DNA of 6,774 nt, from positions 1 to 6,774 of the forward strand of contig JAFDFO010000233.1 in NCBI GenBank assembly GCA_019309815.1, given 5' to 3'. The DNA is from Deltaproteobacteria bacterium (GTDB lineage: Bacteria; Desulfobacterota; Desulfobacteria; Desulfobacterales; C00003060). Shown piece by piece: positions 1 through 6,194 of this stretch. Positions within the stretch are counted from its first letter, which is position 1, and every line of letters starts with the position of its first letter. The notes under the pieces are model-generated. The model made no database searches, was not told where the DNA came from, and worked only from the letters and a program-made list of their open reading frames with translations. A program made the position numbers and the translations under genes.

Positions 1-1155
1 CCCACATGAACAGTCACTGTAGAATATATTGGGAAAGTGTGGAATTATAAGGTGCATGAACGTATATCGATTCGACTCGGATAGATACCTTTCCGCTTCC
101 AGATATTTCCTGAAACTCGCATAGGATATGAGAGGATCGACATCAGGAAGAAGATTTTGATTCTTTAGTTGTTCTATTTCTTCACGACGAAGGAACTTGT
201 CGGTGATGAACGCTGGAAAGTTTGCGTATATCCACAAACTTATGAAGAGGCTCTTACTATCCGAAATGTATGCATATCCGGCATAGTCCTTTTGAAAAAC
301 GACATGATGAAATAGTTTCTTAGCATGTTTGTCGTTTAAGTAAAGAAAGGCATAAGTGTCGTAGCCAGCGCTTACTAACTCATGCAGAGAAGACTCTCTG
401 TCGTTATAAGCCCTAAATAGATATTCAATTTGAGGCGTGTCATACTCGTATGGTCGCCCAAGAAACATCGAAGCAAGAGACATTCTGGTTCTGCCAAAGA
501 GCGCAGTGTTATTTGGGAAATATATAAAACCGGAGAGCTTTCTTTTCACCTCCGGCGACAGCGTGAGTTGAAACATATCTGTCTGATACTCATCAAACAC
601 AATGTGATAGATATTGGGCATTCTTTGTTGGGCGGTTTTGGACCTTGTTGTATTGCTACTGAATGAACTCAGTCCCGTTACATGAGATTCAAACCTTCTT
701 GCGAAACTGACGCCTTCATTCAAGAGAAGTACTATACCTATACAACCAAAAACCTTCGCGGCAAAACTCAGCGACACCTTTTTATACGCAGCCACGGTGG
801 CGAATACGTACAGAAAACCAATAATTCCGAAACTTACAGGGAGATCCATAGTGGCAGTAAAGGAACCACGTAGAACCGAATATACAAGAAAGAATGGTCC
901 GAGAAGATAGTACCCCCAAAGCATTACTCTGAGAACTTGATATTTCGACAAAAAGGAGAGGATTAGGCCGAAAAGCGAAACTATCACAAGCAAGCAAACA
1001 AAGGGGAATAATACATCCACTTGATGGCCCAGATCCTCCTGATTTTGCAGATAAAGTGAGTTTGTGCTGCAAACAAACAAGATGAGTGGAGTAGTCACAA
1101 CCGATAAGACTGTCAGTACGCCATCCGAAAAGCTCCTTGCCCGTCCCAACCTCAA
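1..1155 (-). CDS. Membrane sulfatase/EptA-like transferase, second paralog (C-terminus beyond left edge)
   Basis: Open frame of 385 codons with no stop before the left edge. It is a diverged paralog of the 2879-4885 gene: the N-terminal region carries 'STN.LYLQNQ' and 'VDVLFPFV' against 'TTNILFLGNQ' and 'IQVYFPFV', followed by several hydrophobic segments (roughly residues 12-30, 46-69, 78-95, 107-122, 131-146). The extracytoplasmic domain then opens with 'PNIYHIVFDEYQTDM' (residues 180-194; Asp188 is the likely first metal ligand). 'GRTRMSLASMFLGR' (221-234) holds the probable Thr/Ser nucleophile region, and 'HLIIPHFPN' (368-376) matches 'HLILPHPPY' in the paralog. The GDHG metal site would lie past the edge. 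A stop at 1168-1170 precedes the frame. I chose TTG at 1155 because AAGGAG lies 7 bases upstream and the length fits the paralog; TTG at 1149 is the alternative. It probably transfers or hydrolyses a phosphate or sulfate ester on a surface glycan or lipid; substrate unknown. Confidence 0.88.
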   Translation of the reverse strand, partial: MRLGRARSFSDGVLTVLSVVTTPLILFVCSTNSLYLQNQEDLGHQVDVLFPFVCLLVIVSLFGLILSFLSKYQVLRVMLWGYYLLGPFFLVYSVLRGSFTATMDLPVSFGIIGFLYVFATVAAYKKVSLSFAAKVFGCIGIVLLLNEGVSFARRFESHVTGLSSFSSNTTRSKTAQQRMPNIYHIVFDEYQTDMFQLTLSPEVKRKLSGFIYFPNNTALFGRTRMSLASMFLGRPYEYDTPQIEYLFRAYNDRESSLHELVSAGYDTYAFLYLNDKHAKKLFHHVVFQKDYAGYAYISDSKSLFISLWIYANFPAFITDKFLRREEIEQLKNQNLLPDVDPLISYASFRKYLEAERYLSESNRYTFMHLIIPHFPNIFYSDCSCG

Positions 1156-1162
1156 TGGATCG

Positions 1163-1168
1163 CTCCTT
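1163..1168 (-). promoter_or_regulatory. Ribosome binding site deciding a TTG start
   Basis: AAGGAG on the minus strand sits 7 bases before TTG at 1155. There is no ATG in this frame between the upstream stop at 1168-1170 and the first conserved residues, so this site supports a TTG start for the left-edge gene. Confidence 0.65.
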
Positions 1169-1220
1169 CAGCTTTCTGTGCCACCAGGGTGGTGCCGTGG
1201 GATAGCCTCATTGAACGACC

Positions 1221-2639
1221 CTAGGCTTTCTCCTCGATTTGAGCACTGTCGAGGATTTGATGTTTTCCAAGCGTCCTCATGAGATACAAAACTCTGCGGC
1301 TGTCAGGTATTTTGACAGACCTTACTATTCTAAAATCTTGGCTGAACATCTTTTCAAAATGTTCCTGATCATAATTTGGAAAAATATCTTCCCGGGTCGA
1401 TAGCAACCTCTGAACCTGTGAATCTTCTTTTGGGACAAATTCAACGATCAACCATCTGCATAGTCTGCTGAAGTATTGCGAAATATCGGGGAACGGAACA
1501 TTGTTGGATATGGCCAAATGGTGAATTAGTGCCAGTGCCATCAAGGTGTCACAAGGGCCACGGGACGTAACCGACATTCTCTCCATGTTGGCCCATCCCA
1601 AGTTGGGGGTCGGATTCATGGCGTCAAACAATAGAGGAAGAAGATTGGGTTCATTATTTTTTCTCACATACAGATAATTTTGCTCTATGCACACAGGATC
1701 TATGTCAAAAGAGATTGTCTGTATCCCTTTGCCGCTTGCAATGCGACTGAACGTGCCGTCATTGGCCCCTAAGTCCCAGACCGTCTCTGGGCTAATCTCC
1801 GCAAGAAAATCAGAAACCGAGTCTATCTTGTGCTTCATTCCATCCTTCGAATAGTTGGTGTCAAGATAGTAATCTGCCCACTCCGTTCCCGCGGCAGACC
1901 ACCTCAGACCGTTCACGGCATTTTCCAGACTATCGATAATGGCTCGCATCGCAAACTTCTTGATATTTTTCCTGGACTTGTCGACCGTCTTTCCGGAAAA
2001 TCGCTGCTGGCTTTTGGCATGCATATGAATGTGAGACAGGAGAGAAAACCGAAGCTTGGTTCTGAATGGAAGGAGCTCACTAGCCAAATCAAGAGGAAAT
2101 CCATCAACGGAAACTTTCAGCAACCCACTCAACCGCACGTCCCTGTAACTCATAAGAGCCAATGGTGCTAGAAAATGCATACAAAATTGTTTATAGGCCA
2201 CCCATGGCTGTCCCTCTCGGTATTTTTCAAATGATAGAGTGTCAATAAACACCGGCCTCCCACCCACAAATTGGACATTGAACGCACTAGCATCCTTGAG
2301 AGACATCTCATAGGCAAGAGCCTTTTTTTGAATATCCAGAGTAATGAGGGCCGCATCCTTCAACGCACTGAAACACCATTCGTATGGATACGAAACAAAT
2401 GGCACGCGCTCCGGCCTGATGATTTTAAAGGCGTCATCAGTTCTCTTGAGGGTTAAATCCACCTCCTCATGCCATACCATTAGGCCCTCCGCAATAAGCT
2501 CTTCATAGAGCCCGGATGTCATGAGCATTTCGTAGTCTCCACGATATTTCTTATTGACCTGGCGAAGCAGAATCCCTCCACTTTCAAACAGAAAACCGCT
2601 TGGGTCACGGAATGAACCAGGAACTCTTTCTTGAAGCAT
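1221..2639 (-). CDS. Two-domain protein: kinase-like N-terminal half, SAM-dependent methyltransferase C-terminal half (NoeA-type)
   Basis: 472 residues. The C-terminal half is a class I SAM methyltransferase: motif I 'VWDLGANDGTFSRIA' (287-301), acidic SAM-ribose strand 'SFDIDP' (310-315), 'LALIHHLAISNNVPF' (369-383) at the post-IV position, then 'WLIVEFVPKEDSQVQ' (396-410). The family resembles proteins annotated as NoeA-like (nodulation host-specificity) methyltransferases in polysaccharide clusters; that link is from memory. The N-terminal half, beginning 'RDPSGFLF' (11-18), contains 'KIIRPERVPFVSYPYEW' (72-88), a long helix, then 'SLKDASAFN' (113-121) and 'RPVFIDTLSF' (128-137). The D116-N121-D133 spacing is that of a protein-kinase or aminoglycoside-kinase catalytic loop plus metal Asp; this reading is inference. 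The ATG at 2639 is one base after the microprotein's stop, with GAGG 10 bases upstream, so translation is probably coupled. Likely cytoplasmic, modifying a glycan precursor or lipid-linked sugar; acceptor unknown. Confidence 0.88.
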   Translation of the reverse strand: MLQERVPGSFRDPSGFLFESGGILLRQVNKKYRGDYEMLMTSGLYEELIAEGLMVWHEEVDLTLKRTDDAFKIIRPERVPFVSYPYEWCFSALKDAALITLDIQKKALAYEMSLKDASAFNVQFVGGRPVFIDTLSFEKYREGQPWVAYKQFCMHFLAPLALMSYRDVRLSGLLKVSVDGFPLDLASELLPFRTKLRFSLLSHIHMHAKSQQRFSGKTVDKSRKNIKKFAMRAIIDSLENAVNGLRWSAAGTEWADYYLDTNYSKDGMKHKIDSVSDFLAEISPETVWDLGANDGTFSRIASGKGIQTISFDIDPVCIEQNYLYVRKNNEPNLLPLLFDAMNPTPNLGWANMERMSVTSRGPCDTLMALALIHHLAISNNVPFPDISQYFSRLCRWLIVEFVPKEDSQVQRLLSTREDIFPNYDQEHFEKMFSQDFRIVRSVKIPDSRRVLYLMRTLGKHQILDSAQIEEKA

Positions 2640-2640
2640 T

Positions 2641-2841
2641 CTACTTGTCCCTCTTAAATATGTTATGAAACATATCCTTCAACCTTCCCCAAAAAATCCT
2701 GATGGCAAACGCGGCACTTACGGCGCCGGCAATCGCCATTTGCACAACGTAGCTACCCGTCCCCGGATCAAGATAAGCGAGGGCCTCCACAGGGGAAAAC
2801 ACAATCAATAAAGCCACAACTACAATACCCAGTTCCTTCAT
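2641..2841 (-). CDS. YLDPGTGS membrane microprotein
   Basis: 66 residues. A basic start and hydrophobic core (residues 5-18) end in 'ALA' (20-22), a good signal-peptidase I site. The mature protein would start exactly with 'YLDPGTGS' (23-30), followed by one hydrophobic segment (about 31-50) and a basic amphipathic tail 'RLKDMFHNIFKRDK'. This predicts a roughly 44-residue mature protein with a short periplasmic N-terminus, one TM helix and a cytoplasmic basic tail; an uncleaved two-helix hairpin is the alternative. I recall similar small proteins of unknown function beside polysaccharide genes, and no biochemical role is known to me. AAGGAGG lies 8 bases before the ATG, the strongest ribosome binding site in the window, so it may be highly translated. 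It starts 37 bases after the sulfatase-like gene ends and its stop is one base from the next gene's ATG, which suggests a shared transcript and task. Confidence 0.85.
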   Translation of the reverse strand: MKELGIVVVALLIVFSPVEALAYLDPGTGSYVVQMAIAGAVSAAFAIRIFWGRLKDMFHNIFKRDK

Positions 2842-2849
2842 GCCAATAT

Positions 2850-2856
2850 CCTCCTT
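2850..2856 (-). promoter_or_regulatory. Strong ribosome binding site of the microprotein gene
   Basis: AAGGAGG on the minus strand with an 8-base spacer to the ATG at 2841. It is a full anti-Shine-Dalgarno match, stronger than those of the neighbouring genes, and it fixes the start of this short gene. Confidence 0.75.
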
Positions 2857-2878
2857 TGCTTTTGATTTCCTACCCCGA

Positions 2879-4885
2879 CTAATACTGCAGCCTTGTTAAC
2901 TCTATCTGATCAACAGGAGTAGGCTCTCTATGCCTTAAAAACAAAAGGTGCTCTCCCTTTTCCAGTTCCCACGTAAACGGGACGGTTCGCCACGCCCATT
3001 TCTTGCAATGCTTGATGTTCCATTTCCGATAGTCTTCGTTTCCCATTCTCGCAAAATATGAATTAGAACTTCCGTCTTTGGCAATAACTCTTGCTTTCAG
3101 TTGAAACACTCCGTCTTCCTCAATCTTGAATCTAAAAAAAATATTCCCCTTAACAACATATTTTCCAGATGTTCCTGGCTCGTTGGATAGCACCTTTGCA
3201 CGTTCATTCGTTATGTCCGCGTAAAATGCCGGCATCCTGTCATCAAAATCGTCGGGCCTTAATATCTTGTCGAACCTAAATTCATCACCTTCTACGACAA
3301 AGCGATATATCTTTTCAGTGAAGTCCCTCCGATACAAATGGTAGTACCTTTTTCGTGATGTTGTAGACGATACCCCGGGAAATAAAGGAACGCCTTCGCA
3401 AAATGGAGGGGGCTTCAGGCCAACAGCCTCAAATATCGTGGGCGTGATATCGAGAAGGGTAGTTTCGGCGCAGGAAATATTCAATTCGCTATCAGCACCG
3501 GCTCCCACAGGCTTGACTAACAACAGCGCTTTTGATCTCAGGCGGTTCCATTCTATACTAGTTTTATCAGTTGAGGAACTTTCTCTTAAATGATTGTCTT
3601 GAATCTCAATATTCAAACCGTGGTCCCCTTGTATAATTATCAGCGAATTATCATAGCGACCTAATTCCCTAACTCTCCTCACTAGGTCCCCCCTCACTTT
3701 GTTGGCACAACAAAACTGTGCAATGCTTTCTGTTTCTTCCTCATACTCGCAGTCACCATTCATAACGTAGGGTGGGTGGGGCAGTATAAGATGAAGAAAA
3801 CAATATCGTTGTGAAGCACCCAATGTCCTTTCCCTTTTCATGAAATTAACAAATGTCTGATAGGATGCCACGGCATAAGCCTTGGGAGAGACATCTTTGT
3901 CTGACATATCCCGTAGAATCTTTTCTCCTAACACCAACCTACTCGCAAATGCGGGCAGGCACCGATACAACCATGCAGCATAAAACGCATCATGCCCAAC
4001 ATCATGTTCTTCAAAAGCATTGTGATGAAAATAAATGGTGTCGAACAGATTAGGCTCAAATGACCAACGTTTATGCAAATAGGCTGTGGTTGAATACCCT
4101 GACTTCTTGAGCCAATACAACAATGAATCTTCAGAATTAAATGCTTCTTTGATATATTCATGAAAAGGTTCATTGGGATCGTACATCCTTCCCGCAAATA
4201 AACATGGAATTGACAGGCGCGTTCGGCCGGATACTGTTACATTTTTCGAAAAATACACAAAACCTCTTAGGTCTTTCTTCGTTTCCTCAGTAAAAGTCAG
4301 AGAAACCATGTCACTCTGATATCCATCTAGTACTATATGGTAAATATTAGGGAGATTTCCCTTATTGGCGGCATCCTGGATTCCAACCTTGTCAGCACGT
4401 CGGGGCTTTTCGACTTTATCCCCGAGGTCATATTCATATTTTGCCACAAAGGCATATATGTCACTGATTATCAGGAGGGTAGCAAAAATGGCAACAACGT
4501 TGGTAATAATCACAGGATCATGTTTCCGCAGGAGCAGTACTGTGGCGCCTAACAATAGGGAAAGAAAGGCGATAAAAGCCACTTCATTCTCTGTGATTAC
4601 CGGAAATTCCCTCGAATAGGAAAAGACCAAGAAAAAGACGCCTGACAGGTAGTAAAACCACAATAAGGACCTAAAACCTGTGCGCCTTTTTGATAAGAAT
4701 TGTAACGCCATACCAAGCAACAGTGATATTATGAACATTACCACAAAAGGGAAGTAGACCTGAATGTCGTAGTCCACATCAGCCTGGTTTCCTAGAAATA
4801 GAATATTAGTAGTGGATATGAAAACTATCCATGGCGTGGCACTAAGACAGAGAATACGTAGGATCAGCCCTGTGATCTTACTCAT
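2879..4885 (-). CDS. Five-TM membrane protein with periplasmic sulfatase/EptA-like transferase domain and C-terminal beta-sandwich
   Basis: 668 residues. Five hydrophobic segments (about 8-31, 42-64, 72-90, 101-119, 124-147) precede an alkaline-phosphatase-superfamily domain, the layout of LTA synthases and EptA/MCR phosphoethanolamine transferases. Visible motifs: 'PNIYHIVLDGYQSD' (179-192; Asp187 probable metal ligand), 'GRTRLSIPCLFAGR' (220-233), 'HLILPHPPYV' (365-374) and 'IIIQGDHG' (416-423; Asp421 and His422 metal ligands). 'TRLSIPCLF' resembles the EptA/MCR nucleophile segment T-x-x-S-V-P-C-M-F, so Thr222 is the likely nucleophile and transferase activity is at least as likely as sulfatase. 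The last ~95 residues ('SSNSYFARMG', 'WAWRTVPFTW', 'GEHLLFLRHRE', 'VDQIELTRLQ') look like a CBM6/35-type beta-sandwich that could bind the glycan. ATG at 4885 follows AAGAGG with a 5-base spacer. First of a close series with the microprotein and the fusion methyltransferase. Donor and acceptor unknown. Confidence 0.9.
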   Translation of the reverse strand: MSKITGLILRILCLSATPWIVFISTTNILFLGNQADVDYDIQVYFPFVVMFIISLLLGMALQFLSKRRTGFRSLLWFYYLSGVFFLVFSYSREFPVITENEVAFIAFLSLLLGATVLLLRKHDPVIITNVVAIFATLLIISDIYAFVAKYEYDLGDKVEKPRRADKVGIQDAANKGNLPNIYHIVLDGYQSDMVSLTFTEETKKDLRGFVYFSKNVTVSGRTRLSIPCLFAGRMYDPNEPFHEYIKEAFNSEDSLLYWLKKSGYSTTAYLHKRWSFEPNLFDTIYFHHNAFEEHDVGHDAFYAAWLYRCLPAFASRLVLGEKILRDMSDKDVSPKAYAVASYQTFVNFMKRERTLGASQRYCFLHLILPHPPYVMNGDCEYEEETESIAQFCCANKVRGDLVRRVRELGRYDNSLIIIQGDHGLNIEIQDNHLRESSSTDKTSIEWNRLRSKALLLVKPVGAGADSELNISCAETTLLDITPTIFEAVGLKPPPFCEGVPLFPGVSSTTSRKRYYHLYRRDFTEKIYRFVVEGDEFRFDKILRPDDFDDRMPAFYADITNERAKVLSNEPGTSGKYVVKGNIFFRFKIEEDGVFQLKARVIAKDGSSNSYFARMGNEDYRKWNIKHCKKWAWRTVPFTWELEKGEHLLFLRHREPTPVDQIELTRLQY

Positions 4886-5143
4886 AACAACCTCTTGTCA
4901 GACCTCAAAGACAGATCCATGTCATCTGAATTTCCCATCCTGAGGGAAAATACCATACTACACCCGCAACCTTTACTGCAGCTCTGTGGGCTCGCAAGGG
5001 GAATAGTACAACAAGGTGGAGTATCGATATGATCACATGCAATTCCATCCGGCTGCTTGACGCCCCTTAGAAGAAATAACTGTCTATTGGAATCTATCTG
5101 AAGGATTTCTTTGCCTTACTTGCAGTAAGAGAGGCAGCTTAAA
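4886..5143 (-). other. 258-base gap between methyltransferase and sulfatase-like gene
   Basis: No recognised gene. The minus strand has one open frame of 47 codons (5048-4905, ATG to TGA). It lacks a clear ribosome binding site, resembles nothing I know and is not called. A perfect 6-base inverted repeat with a 3-base loop (CTTACT at 5115-5120, AGTAAG at 5124-5129) lies just after the methyltransferase stop, but no T-run follows it on the minus strand. The gap may hold the promoter for the sulfatase-like gene and those after it; I could not pick out convincing -35/-10 boxes. Confidence 0.4.
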
Positions 5144-5923
5144 TCAGTTTGGAAAGAATCTCGTTAATTGCTTCTTAACGCTGGTCTTGATGGGTTGGGG
5201 AACTGCAGAAGCCAATTTTGCAGGAATCATAGCAATCACGACTTTTTCTAGAATAGTCCTTTCTCTTCTAGCATCTATAATTCCTTTCCAATTCTCAACC
5301 GGGCGAAGTCTCACGCAGCAGACCATTTCTCTGTATACCGGCTCGGAAAACCGTATGGAGGGTTTTGGAGGATGAATATTAGGGTCATACTCATGAGAAT
5401 TTATTGGTGAGTTCCAAGGGTGGATAGCCCGATCATTCGAATCCTTGACCTTGTTATAAACCTGCATGTTGAAGTCCTCAAGCCCAAGATCTAACAAAAT
5501 AGAGCGAAGATCCTCGGTCTTCAGGTGACAGCGATGACCGCTCCAGTACGACCAGAAAGGCCTCAATCCAAGTCCTTCCAGATATTCATCTGCGTCAAAA
5601 TATGGGCCTTGGATAAATAGAAACTCAGATGCTACTTTGGCTGCACATTCTATGGCCTTGCAAACAGCCCCAAGGTCGGGAAGATGTTCCAGCACATGAC
5701 TCATCGTCACAAACCGGACTGAGTTGGGTGGAAGGTCCAGCTGTGTAATGTCCCCTTGAATACAATCGTATCCAACCTGCAACATCTGCTCGACTTTCTT
5801 GGGGTCTATATCTATGCCCACTCCCTTGGTCCCCCCGAGACGAGCCCTGGCAAACTCGATACTCCCGCCTTCAGAAGCCCCAAAGTCGATAAAGTCGTAG
5901 CCAGCTAATGCCAGCGCTACCAC
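5144..5923 (-). CDS. Class I SAM-dependent methyltransferase
   Basis: 259 residues. The Rossmann methyltransferase motifs come at the very N-terminus: motif I 'FIDFGASEGGS' (11-21), 'GVGIDIDPKKVE' (34-45) with the ribose-binding acid, 'QGDITQLDLP' (56-65) with the adenine-side Asp, and 'SHVLEHLPD' (75-83) as in ubiquinone/menaquinone-type (Methyltransf_11) enzymes. Residues 105-190, rich in aromatic residues, His and Pro ('RPFWSYWSGHRCHLKTEDL'), probably form the acceptor lid. The C-terminus (about 222-259) is basic and amphipathic, perhaps for membrane contact. The start is GTG at 5923: the codon just upstream is an in-frame TGA, and GGGGA lies 8 bases before the GTG. This leaves only ten residues before motif I, short for the family. 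Placed after a glycosyltransferase, it most likely methylates a sugar or lipid-linked intermediate in the cytoplasm; the acceptor is not readable. Confidence 0.88.
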   Translation of the reverse strand: MVALALAGYDFIDFGASEGGSIEFARARLGGTKGVGIDIDPKKVEQMLQVGYDCIQGDITQLDLPPNSVRFVTMSHVLEHLPDLGAVCKAIECAAKVASEFLFIQGPYFDADEYLEGLGLRPFWSYWSGHRCHLKTEDLRSILLDLGLEDFNMQVYNKVKDSNDRAIHPWNSPINSHEYDPNIHPPKPSIRFSEPVYREMVCCVRLRPVENWKGIIDARRERTILEKVVIAMIPAKLASAVPQPIKTSVKKQLTRFFPN

Positions 5924-5931
5924 TCAACTAT

Positions 5932-5936
5932 TCCCC
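5932..5936 (-). promoter_or_regulatory. Ribosome binding site for the GTG start
   Basis: GGGGA on the minus strand, 8 bases before GTG at 5923. With the in-frame TGA at 5924-5926 it makes GTG 5923 the only reasonable start for the methyltransferase as sequenced. Confidence 0.5.
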
Positions 5937-5968
5937 ACCATGAATGTTCAAAGATCAAGGCAGCCAAT

Positions 5969-6154
5969 TCAACGCTCATATTGTCCAAGGCATAGCGCGA
6001 AGTGTTCGGCGACATACTTGATGATATATAAGTAATGATGGCGCTCGTCAGGCAGCGTTCTTGGTGACTGGATGGTACCTGACACACTGGTGATTACCGC
6101 ACTGAAAACCAGGATGATTACAAGAGCTACCTTAGGGAAGTGTGACATGGGCAA
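5969..6154 (-). pseudogene. Probable N-terminal stub of a DUF2142/PMT-like membrane glycosyltransferase
   Basis: A 61-codon frame with one hydrophobic segment ('VALVIILVFSAVITSVSG', residues 9-26), followed by 'SPRTLPDERHHYLYIIKYVA' (30-49) and 'EHF'. In DUF2142 and PMT/ArnT-like polytopic glycosyltransferases the first helix is followed by a periplasmic 'P-D-E-x-x-H-(F/Y)-x-Y-x-x-(Y/F)-(L/V)-A-E' loop, which fits well. Those proteins are 400-700 residues with many TM helices; this one stops at TGA (5971-5969), and no frame downstream continues it before the methyltransferase begins. I read it as the remaining 5' end of a deleted gene. It could instead be a short real protein. Start is TTG at 6154 or ATG at 6148; neither has a good ribosome binding site, which supports decay. 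It sits 40 bases after the glycosyltransferase stop, a position expected for an operon member. The homology is from motif memory, not a search. Confidence 0.5.
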
Positions 6155-6194
6155 TTGCCGGAGTCATAGTCCACTGAGCCCACAAAATATCGTG

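Noticed and set aside
430..873. Plus-strand open frames of 78 and 63 codons near the left end
   Set aside because: They lie antisense to the left-edge sulfatase-like gene, whose minus-strand frame aligns with its paralog through this region; the plus-strand peptides look like no family.
782..1072. Minus-strand open frame of 96 codons
   Set aside because: It is a shadow of the left-edge membrane protein in another frame; the real frame gives the TM segments shared with the paralog.
1180..1196. Short CCACC/GGTGG hairpin in the 65-base gap before the left-edge gene
   Set aside because: Only about 5 pairs with a very tight loop and no T-run; likely chance.
1830..2171. Plus-strand open frame of 113 codons
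   Set aside because: Antisense to the well-supported kinase-like/methyltransferase gene; no ribosome binding site and no recognisable motif.
3928..4197. Minus-strand open frame of 89 codons
   Set aside because: An alternative frame inside the sulfatase-like catalytic domain; the true frame carries the conserved motifs on both sides without interruption.
5115..5129. Perfect inverted repeat CTTACT-TGC-AGTAAG after the methyltransferase stop as an intrinsic terminator
   Set aside because: The stem is short and AT-rich and no T-run follows it on the minus strand.
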